This document shows positions 45,884-54,659 of a DNA stretch of 64,000 nucleotides, one piece after another (the first letter of the stretch is position 1; every line of letters starts with the position of its first letter). The notes beneath the pieces are model-generated. The model made no database searches, was not told where the DNA came from, and saw nothing but the letters and a program-made list of their open reading frames with translations. The translations under genes were made by a program, and so were the position numbers. This stretch comes from Limosilactobacillus coleohominis 101-4-CHN (GTDB lineage Bacteria > Bacillota > Bacilli > Lactobacillales > Lactobacillaceae): NCBI RefSeq assembly GCF_000161935.1, contig NZ_GG698804.1, positions 201,664 to 265,663 on the forward strand, in the 5' to 3' direction.

Positions 45884-48054
45884 TATTTACTACTTCCTGG
45901 TTCAATCATGGTTAATTGAATCCGTTGCCGGTCATGATCTACTGAGAGTACCCAAACATCAACGATATCGCCAACGGCAACGACTTGACGGGGATCCCGA
46001 ATAAACTTCTTGGTTAATTGAGAAATATGCACTAACCCGTCATGCTTGACACCAATATCCACAAAGGCCCCAAAATCAACAACATTACGAACAGTTCCTT
46101 GTAACTTCATCCCTGGTTTTAAGTCATCCATCGTCATTACATCAGTCCGTAATAGTGGTGCTGGGAGTGAGTCACGGAGATCACGCCCCGGCTTTTGCAA
46201 ATCACTAATGACATCTTGAACCGTCGCCAGTCCATGCTCATCGTTGACAAATTGCTGATTATCCACCTTCTGCAACTTAGCATTTGCCGCGTCAGTTCCC
46301 AGTTCATCTAAGGATACCCCAGCTGCCTGTAAGATCTCTTCGGCTAATGGGTAACTTTCGGGGTGAATATCAGTATTATCTAACGGATTCTCACCACCAA
46401 TAATCCGTAAGAAACCAACCGCTTGTTGGTAAGCCTTTGGTCCTAACCGCTTAACCTTCTTTAACTGTGTCCGGTTCGTGTAAGCACCATGCTCATTCCG
46501 GTAAGCAACGATATTTTTGGCAATCGTTGCTGATAACCCTGAAATATACGTTAGCAATTGATAGCTTGCCGTGTTTAGGTTAACCCCAACCCGGTTAACT
46601 GCCCGTTCAATTACCGCGGCTAATTCAGCTTTTAGTTCAGTCGTTGGTAAATCGTGTTGGTATTGGCCAACCCCAATCGCTTGGGGATCAATCTTCACTA
46701 ACTCGGCCAACGGGTCCTGAAGCCGCCGACCAATACTGATGGCACTCCGCTTTTCAACCGGCAGATCAGGAAATTCATCCCGCGCATCTTGACTGGCTGA
46801 ATAAACGGACGCCCCAGCTTCGTTCACAATCACATAGTAGACCTGCCGATCCATCTTTTTCAAAGCCGCCGCCACAAACTGCTCTGATTCCCGGCTGGCT
46901 GTTCCATTCCCAATCGCAATCATTTCCACTTGATACTTGTTTAGCAGATCAATCAGTTGTCCCTCTGCTAATGCGCGTTCCTTTTCTGGAGCTGGCTTAT
47001 GTGGATAAATTACCGCGGTCGTTAAAAGTTTCCCGTTAGGATCCATTACCGCAAGTTTGCAACCAGTCCGGTATGCCGGGTCAAATCCCAGCACCACTTT
47101 ACCCTTGATTGGTGCTTGCATTAGTAAGTTATACAAGTTTTCACCAAAGACCTTAATGGCTTGCTCATTTGCCGCATCAGTTAACTGCCGTCGCATTTCC
47201 CGTTCAATTGACGGTTGCAAGAAGCGCTTATAGGCATCCGCCGCTGCTTCCTCAACAAATTTGGTGGCATCATTTTCAGCATGCGAACCGACCAACCGGA
47301 ACTGGAGGTAATTCAGCACTGTTTGTTCGTCCGAAACCACACTGACCCGCAGAACCTTTTCCTTTTCTCCGCGATTGATTGCCAATGTTCGGTAAGAAGT
47401 CATTTCCTTAACTGGTGAGGAAAAATCATAATATTGCTGATAGACCTTGAGTTCATCATGCTCCTCACCATTTTTCTTGAGGGCCGTGTGAACTTCACCA
47501 TGATTAACAGTATAGTTACGCAACCATCCTCGAACGGAGGTCATTTCACTAATCGCTTCAGCAAGAATTTCGTGGGCGCCAGCTAAGGCATCTTCAGCGG
47601 TTTCCACATCTTCATTCACAAATTTAGCTGCCCGCGCAGTTAAATCATCATCCGGGTAGGATAAAAGCCAGTTAGCCAGTGGCTGTAACCCATGTTCACG
47701 GGCAATTTGGGCCTTGGTGCGCCGCTTTTGCTTGTATGGCAAGTACAAGTCCTCCACACTTGGTAAGTCTTCCGCATTTAAAATCGCCGTCTTTAGCTTT
47801 GCAGTTAACTTACCTTGCTCCTCAATACTTTTAATTACGGACTGTTTCCGTTCAAACAGCTCATTGGCCTTGTGGTATTGTTCCTGAATTCCTTGAAGTT
47901 GAACTTCATCCAAGGTCCCCGTCATTTCTTTTCGATAACGGGCAATGAAGGGGATCGTATTCCCTTCATCCATTAATTTTAAAGCCGCCTCAATCTGGTG
48001 GGCTTTAAGTTCCGGCATTGCAGTCGTAACTGCTTTAATTACGCTAGTTTCCAT
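45883..48054 (-). CDS. tex: Tex-family RNA-binding transcription accessory protein
   Basis: 723 residues in the known Tex order: an N-terminal helical HTH-like region, a YqgF/RuvC-like domain (VVLGFDPAYRTGCKLAVMDPNGKLL), helix-hairpin-helix motifs (VNLNTASYQLLTYISGLSATIAKNIVAYR), and a C-terminal S1 domain (GMKLQGTVRNVVDFGAFVDIGVKHDGLVHISQL). The start follows GGAG. It lies between nadE and sprT. Confidence 0.95.
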   Translation of the reverse strand: METSVIKAVTTAMPELKAHQIEAALKLMDEGNTIPFIARYRKEMTGTLDEVQLQGIQEQYHKANELFERKQSVIKSIEEQGKLTAKLKTAILNAEDLPSVEDLYLPYKQKRRTKAQIAREHGLQPLANWLLSYPDDDLTARAAKFVNEDVETAEDALAGAHEILAEAISEMTSVRGWLRNYTVNHGEVHTALKKNGEEHDELKVYQQYYDFSSPVKEMTSYRTLAINRGEKEKVLRVSVVSDEQTVLNYLQFRLVGSHAENDATKFVEEAAADAYKRFLQPSIEREMRRQLTDAANEQAIKVFGENLYNLLMQAPIKGKVVLGFDPAYRTGCKLAVMDPNGKLLTTAVIYPHKPAPEKERALAEGQLIDLLNKYQVEMIAIGNGTASRESEQFVAAALKKMDRQVYYVIVNEAGASVYSASQDARDEFPDLPVEKRSAISIGRRLQDPLAELVKIDPQAIGVGQYQHDLPTTELKAELAAVIERAVNRVGVNLNTASYQLLTYISGLSATIAKNIVAYRNEHGAYTNRTQLKKVKRLGPKAYQQAVGFLRIIGGENPLDNTDIHPESYPLAEEILQAAGVSLDELGTDAANAKLQKVDNQQFVNDEHGLATVQDVISDLQKPGRDLRDSLPAPLLRTDVMTMDDLKPGMKLQGTVRNVVDFGAFVDIGVKHDGLVHISQLTKKFIRDPRQVVAVGDIVDVWVLSVDHDRQRIQLTMIEPGSSK

Positions 48055-48071
48055 CAATTTCTCCTGTCTAC

Positions 48072-48899
48072 TTACTTTTTCCACCATTCATCCTGAGGAC
48101 TCACTGGAAGGTGACGTTTGTGACGTGTCTTCGTAAACCAACCTTCAATCGTCTGTGCGGCGGTTGCTGGGACTTCCTTGCCTTCCAGATAATCGTCAAT
48201 TTCATAATAACTGACCCCCAGGGCTTGTTCATCTGGTAATGCGGGACGATCCTCCTCTAAATCGGCGGTCGGTGTCTTTTCATATAGGTGGGCAGGAGCT
48301 CCTAAATATTCCATTAAAGCTCGTCCTTGCCGCTTATCTAAACCACTGAGCGGTGTTAAGTCTGCCCCACCGTCACCAAATTTCGTGTAAAAACCAGTCA
48401 CTGCTTCGGCGGCATGATCCGTTCCCACAACCGCGCCACCAAATTCACCGGCAATGGCATATTGCACAATCATCCGTTGTCGCGCTTTAATGTTCCCCTT
48501 ATTAAAATCGGAAATGTGGCTTCCTGCTGTTGTAAGGGCCGCGACCATTGCATCCGTTGCGGGTTTAATGTTGACCCGTATCGTCCGGTCTGGATGAATA
48601 AAATCATTGATTGCGCTCATCGCGTCCGCTTCATCGGCCTGTTCACCATATGGCAACCGCACAGCAATGAACTGATATTGCTGACCGGTTTGCTGACGAA
48701 GTTTTTCCACCGCCATTTGGCATAGCCGGCCCGCTAATGAGGAATCCTGCCCGCCAGAAATTCCCAACACCAATGTTTTCATTCCCGTGGACTTCAGATA
48801 GTCCATCACAAACTGAATTCGCCGTTGGACTTCCGTGGCTGGATCAATTTGTGGCAATACCTTCAATTGTTTAATAATCTCTGCTTGTAGATCGCTCAT
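48072..48899 (-). CDS. nadE: NH3-dependent NAD+ synthetase
   Basis: 275 residues, ammonia-dependent form without a glutaminase domain. The PP-loop [15 protein letters not shown] (residues 45-59), [29 protein letters not shown] and [21 protein letters not shown] are family motifs. It lies 12 bases after pncB: the pair makes NAD from nicotinate, with the adenylyltransferase encoded elsewhere. Confidence 0.97.
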   Translation of the reverse strand: MSDLQAEIIKQLKVLPQIDPATEVQRRIQFVMDYLKSTGMKTLVLGISGGQDSSLAGRLCQMAVEKLRQQTGQQYQFIAVRLPYGEQADEADAMSAINDFIHPDRTIRVNIKPATDAMVAALTTAGSHISDFNKGNIKARQRMIVQYAIAGEFGGAVVGTDHAAEAVTGFYTKFGDGGADLTPLSGLDKRQGRALMEYLGAPAHLYEKTPTADLEEDRPALPDEQALGVSYYEIDDYLEGKEVPATAAQTIEGWFTKTRHKRHLPVSPQDEWWKK

Positions 48900-48911
48900 T
48901 ACTGTCAACTC

Positions 48912-50375
48912 CTAATGTAATTTACGGACCTTTTCGTGGATCTGTTGGATCATCTTCATCTTATTGTCATAGCACTTTTGTGAGAGATCAACTGGATACA
49001 CTTCTGGATTCAAATCCCGTTTGTATTCATCCCACAATTTATCAAGGTGGCGTTGCTTGGCCGCCCGAATTTCTTCCAAACTAGGTTCGGTATAAACCTG
49101 CTGACCATCAATAAAGATATCCTGCAAAAGTGGTCGGGCTTCAAAATCAACCACCGTCTTATTTAAAAAGGTGTAGTTCGGGTCAAACATAAACAGTGAA
49201 TCGAGCTGCCGTGGATCCTCATCACTTAATGTGACATAATCACCTTCACTCTTGCCATCCTGCCGATCCGTAATCCGCCAGACTTGGTGTTTTCCAGGGG
49301 TCGACATCTTGGCCACGTTGTTCGAAAGCTTAATCGTATCCACCATCTCGCCCGCATCATTTTCTACGGAAACCATCTTGTATACCGCCCCGAGGGTTGG
49401 TTGGTCAAACGCAGTGATTAATTTAGTACCAACTCCCCAAGTATCAATCTTAGCGCCCTGCATTTTCAAATTAGAAATGGTTTTTTCGTCTAAGTCATTG
49501 GAAGCGATAATCTTAGCATCTGGGAAACCAGCGTCGTCCAACATTTCCCGCACCTTTTTGGAAAGGTAGGCCATGTCACCGGAATCAATCCGGACGCCGA
49601 CAAAGTTAATTTGATCACCCATTTCTCGAGCGACCCGAATAGCACTCGGCACCCCACTCTTCAACGTGTCGTAGGTATCTACCAAGAAAACACAATCGTG
49701 GTGAGTTTGTGCATACGCCTTAAAGGCTTCATAGTCATTTCGATAAGTTTGCACTAATGCGTGAGCATGCGTCCCCGAAATTGGAATTCCAAATAGCTTC
49801 CCGGCTCGCACATTACTCGTGGCATCAAAGCCACCGATGTATGCCGCCCGGGTTCCCCAAAGGGCCGCATCAAATTCTTGAGCCCGTCGTGTCCCAAACT
49901 CCATGACCGTTTGATCACCAACAATCGATTTGATCCGTGCCGCCTTGGTGGCCACCATAATTTGATAATTAATGACGTTCAAAATCGCTGTTTCCACTAA
50001 CTGAGTTTCTAGAAGGGTCCCTTCGACTTGAACGATTGGTTCATGATTAAAGACCAGCTCACCTTCTGCCATACTCCGAATATTACCGTGAAATTCAAAA
50101 TGGGCGAGGTAATCTAAAAACTCATCATTAAACTGTCCAGTAGAACGCAAGTATTCAATGTCTGAGTCAGTAAAGTGCAATTGATTAATATACCGGATGA
50201 TGTGATCTAAGCCTGCAAACACTGCATAACCATTTTCAAAGGGCATTTTCCGGAAGAACGTTTCAAAAACGGCCCGCCGATTGCCAATACCCTGCTGCCA
50301 ATACGTCTGCATCATCGTGAGTTCGTATGCATCCATATGCAAAGCTGGACTATCATCTGGATATAGGAATTTCAT
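48912..50375 (-). CDS. pncB: Nicotinate phosphoribosyltransferase
   Basis: 487 residues, first step of nicotinate salvage. It contains ALHMDAYELTMMQTYWQQG at the N-terminus, EFGTRRAQEFDAALWGTRAAYIGGFDATSNV with the catalytic histidine region SGTHAHALVQTYRND, and VRIDSGDMAYLSKKVR. Start after AAGGAG. It is cotranscribed with nadE. The adjacent GntR regulator gene is separated by a terminator. Confidence 0.96.
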   Translation of the reverse strand: MKFLYPDDSPALHMDAYELTMMQTYWQQGIGNRRAVFETFFRKMPFENGYAVFAGLDHIIRYINQLHFTDSDIEYLRSTGQFNDEFLDYLAHFEFHGNIRSMAEGELVFNHEPIVQVEGTLLETQLVETAILNVINYQIMVATKAARIKSIVGDQTVMEFGTRRAQEFDAALWGTRAAYIGGFDATSNVRAGKLFGIPISGTHAHALVQTYRNDYEAFKAYAQTHHDCVFLVDTYDTLKSGVPSAIRVAREMGDQINFVGVRIDSGDMAYLSKKVREMLDDAGFPDAKIIASNDLDEKTISNLKMQGAKIDTWGVGTKLITAFDQPTLGAVYKMVSVENDAGEMVDTIKLSNNVAKMSTPGKHQVWRITDRQDGKSEGDYVTLSDEDPRQLDSLFMFDPNYTFLNKTVVDFEARPLLQDIFIDGQQVYTEPSLEEIRAAKQRHLDKLWDEYKRDLNPEVYPVDLSQKCYDNKMKMIQQIHEKVRKLH

Positions 50376-50392
50376 GATTCTCTCCTTCAAAT

Positions 50393-50437
50393 TAAAAACA
50401 GCCGGTAAGTAACATCCCAGCTACTAATCCGGCTGTT
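50393..50437 (-). terminator. gntR terminator
   Basis: AACAGCCGG / CCGGCTGTT arms followed by TTTTTAATTT on the minus strand, just before pncB. Confidence 0.8.
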
Positions 50438-50449
50438 ATGATTAAACGA

Positions 50450-51151
50450 TTATTTTTCAAGAACAAATTCAAAACGGTTGCCAACGTATTGGGTATGGAC
50501 ATACTCAAATGGCCGGCCATCTTGTAGGTAGGAAATTTGGGTCATCCGCAAAAGTGCATCACCCCGGCGAATGTCTAAGTACTCAGCAATCTTTTCCGTT
50601 GCATTCGTTGCGGAAACCTTTTGCACTACATGTCCCGGATACAAGTTAGCCTTTTCTGCTAACGTCCGGTAAAAAGAAGAGGTCACCTCATCCTTACTAA
50701 AGTCAGTAATCAGGGACGCTGGAATCGTTGCCACTTCAAAACAAATTGGGACCTTACTACCGTAACGAACCCGTTCCATTCGCAAGACCCGTTCGCCATC
50801 AGATAGCTTCAGCTTTTCCGCCTCGCTTTCCGATGGAATCGTTAAATGGTAAGAAATGGTCTTACTCGAAGGAACCTTGCCAATCGCCTGTATTAGTTCC
50901 GTAAAACTGGTCACGCCCGACATTTTCTCCTGAACCTTTTGGTTAGCAACGAACGTACCCGAACCAACGCGGCGTTCTAACACCCCTTCATCAACTAAGG
51001 TTTGAATGGCTTGACGCAGGGTCATTCGACTAACCCCGAATTCGCTAGCTAATTCTCGTTCGGCCGGTATTTTTTGGTCCACGTGCCATTTACCATTCTC
51101 AATATTCGACCGCAGTTGATTATGAATCTGAATGTATACCGGTGATCCCAT
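50450..51151 (-). CDS. GntR/HutC-family transcriptional regulator
   Basis: 233 residues: an N-terminal winged helix (YIQIHNQLRSNIENGKW, IPAERELASEFGVSRMTLRQAIQTLVDEGVL) and a C-terminal UTRA ligand domain. HutC-type members sense small ligands such as amino sugars or histidine. It lies between aspD and pncB on the same strand; the target is unknown. Confidence 0.92.
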   Translation of the reverse strand: MGSPVYIQIHNQLRSNIENGKWHVDQKIPAERELASEFGVSRMTLRQAIQTLVDEGVLERRVGSGTFVANQKVQEKMSGVTSFTELIQAIGKVPSSKTISYHLTIPSESEAEKLKLSDGERVLRMERVRYGSKVPICFEVATIPASLITDFSKDEVTSSFYRTLAEKANLYPGHVVQKVSATNATEKIAEYLDIRRGDALLRMTQISYLQDGRPFEYVHTQYVGNRFEFVLEK

Positions 51152-51206
51152 ACTTCTCTTCCTCCTGCTTACCTAATGATCCTATTTTAACATGAAAACG
51201 CCGGAC

Positions 51207-52829
51207 TTACCGTTGCTGATATTGTTCATAATATTCATCCACCAAATCAAGCATATCTTGCGCAATCCGGTGGTAATCCTGAATGGTCAAGTTAGCGAGG
51301 GAAACCCGCACGTTGCCTTTTTCCGCACCAAACGCTGTGGCATCCATAATCACTGTCCCAAATTCCACCGCTAACCGGTACGTAAAGTCCAGGTAGTTGT
51401 AGTGTTGCTTATAGTAATCCGCAAATGCTTGATCATGCCGTTCGCACATTAGCCGATAAATATCCACTAATGTATAGTAGCGGGTATTTTCTGCGGTTTG
51501 ATCTGCCTGTAGTCCTAATGTGTTCCAAAATTCATTGTAGCGATCAGTAACAATTTGACGCGATCTGTCAACATAGGCATCCCCTTCTGGTTCTCGTAGA
51601 TTGGAGAGTGAAAACATGTCCATCATGATTTGCTGGGGTGCCGAAAGGCCAGCCGTATGGTAAAGACCAATTGCCCGACTATCAGCCACCATGCGGTCAA
51701 TGAACTTCATTTTATGTGGATCCGTGGCCACAATCGAATAGCGCTGCTCATCCAATTCGTTTAAGTGCGAATTGAGCAAGTTTTCGTAAATTAAGCGGTC
51801 GCACACATTCTTCTTGTGCATGCAAATTAAGCCCAACCGCTCACCGGTGGCCCCATATAGTTTAGAAAATGAATAGACTAAAATCGTGTTGTGCGGCGCT
51901 ACCGCAAAGATTGATTGATAATCTGGCGAGAATGTCCCGTAAACATCATCAGTAATGATGATTAAGTTCGGATTGGCCTTTAATACCTCTTTAAACTTTT
52001 GTAAATTCTCAGGGGTAATAGCCCGCGCAGTAGGGTTTGTTGGGTTAACGGCAAAGAAAGCCTTCACTTTCGGATCTTTTAGTTCTTCAAACTGTTCGTC
52101 CGTCATCTGCCAATTATTGCTCCGCTTCGTCGTGACCGTTTTAACGTTGAAGTCATATTCGCTAAGTACTGGAATCTGTAAATATGGTGTGAAAATTGAC
52201 GAATTGACCACGACAGTATCACCCGGATAGAGAATATGGGCACTGTGCAATTCTTGGAAAATATACACCATCGCCGCAGTTCCACCCTCAGTCGGGAAAA
52301 TGTCGACATCGTCAACCAGATTCTGATCCTTAAAACAATTCTTTTGCAAATATTGCGCCAGAATTTGCTCAGTAAATTTTAAGCACCGTGGTGGATATGG
52401 ATAGTGATCTCCAAGTGCACCATCGATTAGTTCGTACATAAAGGCATCCCGGTCGGCAATCTGTAAATGGTTAACCGCGGCTTCAATGACCCGGCGTAAA
52501 AAAACGTCCCGGCGGGCCCCATCATTCAAAGCGGTCATCACCCGTTGATAGAGTCCCGCTTTTTTGACATCGCCAGCCATTCCGGCGTCATGTTGGAACG
52601 TACTTTCTGCTTCTTCCACACCAATTTCAAGCAAACGTGAATACGCCAGCCGGCCCGTCGTTTCAATCCAATTGGGGTTGCCACGCCCACCATTTACGAC
52701 TGGTTGATGGCGCAAGTTATTTTTGGCCAACTGTTTAAAAATTGCGGCAATTTCAAAATTGGAAAGCTGATCGAACTGCTTTACCTTAGCATCATCAACT
52801 TGCCGAAAAATATTTAAATCTGCTGTCAT
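51207..52829 (-). CDS. aspD: Bifunctional aspartate transaminase / aspartate 4-decarboxylase
   Basis: 540 residues, PLP enzyme of the large AspD type that converts aspartate to alanine and CO2. The PLP lysine is in VYSFSKLYGATGERLG, preceded by VNPTNPTARAI and IITDDVYGTF. The start follows GGAAGGA by eight bases. AspD usually pairs with an aspartate:alanine antiporter (AspT) to generate proton motive force and acid resistance, but no aspT is adjacent here, so its role may be metabolic or the exchanger may lie elsewhere. Confidence 0.93.
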   Translation of the reverse strand: MTADLNIFRQVDDAKVKQFDQLSNFEIAAIFKQLAKNNLRHQPVVNGGRGNPNWIETTGRLAYSRLLEIGVEEAESTFQHDAGMAGDVKKAGLYQRVMTALNDGARRDVFLRRVIEAAVNHLQIADRDAFMYELIDGALGDHYPYPPRCLKFTEQILAQYLQKNCFKDQNLVDDVDIFPTEGGTAAMVYIFQELHSAHILYPGDTVVVNSSIFTPYLQIPVLSEYDFNVKTVTTKRSNNWQMTDEQFEELKDPKVKAFFAVNPTNPTARAITPENLQKFKEVLKANPNLIIITDDVYGTFSPDYQSIFAVAPHNTILVYSFSKLYGATGERLGLICMHKKNVCDRLIYENLLNSHLNELDEQRYSIVATDPHKMKFIDRMVADSRAIGLYHTAGLSAPQQIMMDMFSLSNLREPEGDAYVDRSRQIVTDRYNEFWNTLGLQADQTAENTRYYTLVDIYRLMCERHDQAFADYYKQHYNYLDFTYRLAVEFGTVIMDATAFGAEKGNVRVSLANLTIQDYHRIAQDMLDLVDEYYEQYQQR

Positions 52830-52883
52830 ATTAGAGATCCTTCCAAGTCTTTTCACCTTATTAATCGTTCCCATTAATTATAA

Positions 52884-52923
52884 CAAAAAAACTGATTCAT
52901 CAACATTCAGCGATGAATCAGTT
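52884..52923 (-). terminator. Terminator between TIGR01440 copy 2 and aspD
   Basis: Twelve-bp arms AACTGATTCATC / GATGAATCAGTT and a T run on the minus strand, directly followed by a TATAAT (52877-52882) likely belonging to aspD. Confidence 0.88.
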
Positions 52924-52935
52924 CCATATCTAGCA

Positions 52936-53511
52936 TTACTTATTTTGGTTAAATGGATCCCAAGTGTATTTGGCCCGCGCGCCACCGATTAACTTTGGCC
53001 GTGACCGTAAGTAAGTCGTGTGAGCCTTACCAACTTCCTTGACGGAAGTCCGAACCGGAATCTGAACAAATTTCACTTGCATCCCAATGGAAGTGTCACC
53101 GATATCCATCCCGGCCTTGGCTTGGAGGTGTTCAACTTCGACCGGATCTTCAAAGTTTTCAAATGCAGCAATTTGCCCTGCGCCACCGGCATGGATTTGT
53201 GGGTAAACTGTCACAATTTCTAAACCAAATTTTTTGGCCACGTCACGTTCTACTACTAACGCCCGATTAAGATGTTCACACCCCTGCACTGCTAGGTGAA
53301 TGCCAAGCGGCCGCAATACGGAGATAATTTCCTTAATGATCGCCCGGCCAATTTCAATGTCGGAGTCCTTTCCAATGTGCTGGCCTTGGACCTCACTTGT
53401 ACTAAAACCAACAACAAATAAGTCCCCCTTCTCCAACTTGGCTTCTTTTAAGAGTTCCGTTAAGCCAGTGTGGACTTCTTTACGGTAGGTTTCGAGTTCC
53501 TCTGTCATCAT
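52936..53511 (-). CDS. TIGR01440 / UPF0340 (YwlG-like) family protein, copy 2
   Basis: 191 residues, clearly paralogous to the protein at 11646-12209. Shared stretches are [71 protein letters not shown] and [27 protein letters not shown] lies five or eight bases before two adjacent ATGs; either may be used. The function of the family is unknown. Confidence 0.9.
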   Translation of the reverse strand: MMTEELETYRKEVHTGLTELLKEAKLEKGDLFVVGFSTSEVQGQHIGKDSDIEIGRAIIKEIISVLRPLGIHLAVQGCEHLNRALVVERDVAKKFGLEIVTVYPQIHAGGAGQIAAFENFEDPVEVEHLQAKAGMDIGDTSIGMQVKFVQIPVRTSVKEVGKAHTTYLRSRPKLIGGARAKYTWDPFNQNK

Positions 53512-53614
53512 ATCGCCCTTCCTTTTGTCTATTATTTCGATATCTTTATTATAAAATCCTCGTTAAGAAAACGCTAGCAAATACCGTATGACAATGTTTG
53601 AAAAACGTCGAAAT

Positions 53615-54265
53615 TTAAATATGAATTTGTGAAATGGCTTTTAGCCAATCTCGCGTTCCAGAATCAAGACGTTCATCAAGCGGAAACGGCCATGGTTTGA
53701 AGGCAGCTGCCACTTTGGACCACTGAATTTGCGAGTCACTTTCTAAAGTGGTTGCCATTTGGTGAATCAAGTTTTGCTGAACAGTTGCTGATACCGAGCG
53801 TTGCAATAAGGTCATCCCTATAATTCGCTGCGCCAGTAATTGAACAATGACCTGATCAAGCTCCCCCTGCGTTACTAAATTTTTCAGCAACACTGGTTTA
53901 GCTAACGGCAATGCCGGCAACTCCCGCTGAATAAATTGGTTCAGTAATGACCAATTCCGGCTGAGTTGATAGAAAAATTGCCATGGCACCTTTGCATTGA
54001 TCTCAACTAATGTTTGATGAACCGCAGCTGATAAATCAAACGAAGTTTCTTGCAGGCGAGGCGTTAATTCTTGAAGAAAACGCTGACCGGTTTCCCGGTC
54101 TAAGGACTCAAGATGTTTCCCAGTAGTAAGACGATAACGAACAATTAAAAAATCGTTCACCATCGTCTGGTCAATTGTGCGTTGACGTTGGCGCTGATGG
54201 TGTTGGTGGAATGATTTACTGATTCCGTGTCGCTGACTACGGGCAAATTGTCCCTGTTTTGGCAT
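53615..54265 (-). CDS. Hypothetical protein with basic N-terminus
   Basis: 216 residues that I do not recognise. The first 30 are very basic and His/Gln/Arg-rich (KSFHQHHQRQRQR). The rest is predicted helical with Gln- and Leu-rich segments (VIVQLLAQRIIGMTLLQRSVSATVQQNLIHQM) and no membrane spans or Cys. GGGA lies upstream of the ATG. It is downstream of tRNA-Gln with a terminator between. The basic tail suggests nucleic acid or membrane surface binding; this is speculation. Confidence 0.7.
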   Translation of the reverse strand: MPKQGQFARSQRHGISKSFHQHHQRQRQRTIDQTMVNDFLIVRYRLTTGKHLESLDRETGQRFLQELTPRLQETSFDLSAAVHQTLVEINAKVPWQFFYQLSRNWSLLNQFIQRELPALPLAKPVLLKNLVTQGELDQVIVQLLAQRIIGMTLLQRSVSATVQQNLIHQMATTLESDSQIQWSKVAAAFKPWPFPLDERLDSGTRDWLKAISQIHI

Positions 54266-54291
54266 TTCAACCGTCCCTTTCGTTAAGGTAT

Positions 54292-54320
54292 AAAAAAAAA
54301 GTCGTCACAACTGTGACGAC
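54292..54320 (-). terminator. tRNA-Tyr/tRNA-Gln terminator
   Basis: GTCGTCACA / TGTGACGAC arms and a nine-base T run on the minus strand. Confidence 0.92.
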
Positions 54321-54328
54321 TTTGGCAG

Positions 54329-54400
54329 TTGGGCTAGCTGGATTCGAACCAGCGCATGACGGTACCAAAAACCGTCGCCTTACCGCTTGGCTATAGCCCA
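54329..54400 (-). tRNA. tRNA-Gln (anticodon TTG)
   Basis: 72 nt; acceptor TGGGCTA / TAGCCCA, anticodon stem ACGGT / ACCGT with loop TTTTGGT, T arm GCTGG-TTCGAAT-CCAGC. All stems are fully paired. CCA not encoded. Confidence 0.96.
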
Positions 54401-54411
54401 ATAATAAAATA

Positions 54412-54494
54412 TGGAGGAGGGTGGATTCGAACCGCCGAACCCGAAGGAACGGTTTTACAGACCGTCGCGTTTAACCAGACTTCGCTACTCCTCC
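54412..54494 (-). tRNA. tRNA-Tyr (anticodon GTA)
   Basis: 83 nt with a long variable arm; acceptor GGAGGAG / CTCCTCC, anticodon loop CTGTAAA. The T stem GGCGG / CCACC has a C51-A63 mismatch. It lies 11 bases before tRNA-Gln and is cotranscribed with it. Confidence 0.95.
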
Positions 54495-54533
54495 GTGAGG
54501 TCTGTTGTTGTTTACTAACAATCAACATGTATT

Positions 54534-54562
54534 ATAATACACAACTCCCCCATTTTTTTCAA
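54534..54562 (-). promoter_or_regulatory. Promoter of the tRNA-Tyr/tRNA-Gln operon
   Basis: -35 TTGAAA (54557-54562), 17-bp spacer, -10 TATTAT (54534-54539) overlapping a TATAAT. Confidence 0.7.
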
Positions 54563-54615
54563 GAGGTTTTTCGGACTTTTTTCAAAAAATGTCCAAGTTT
54601 CATCAAATTATTTTA

Positions 54616-54647
54616 ACAAAAAGGACGAACCATTATTTCAATCGTCC
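54616..54647 (-). terminator. dtpT terminator
   Basis: GGACGA / TCGTCC arms and TTTTTG on the minus strand, 13 bases past dtpT. Confidence 0.75.
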
Positions 54648-54659
54648 GTCCACATCATT

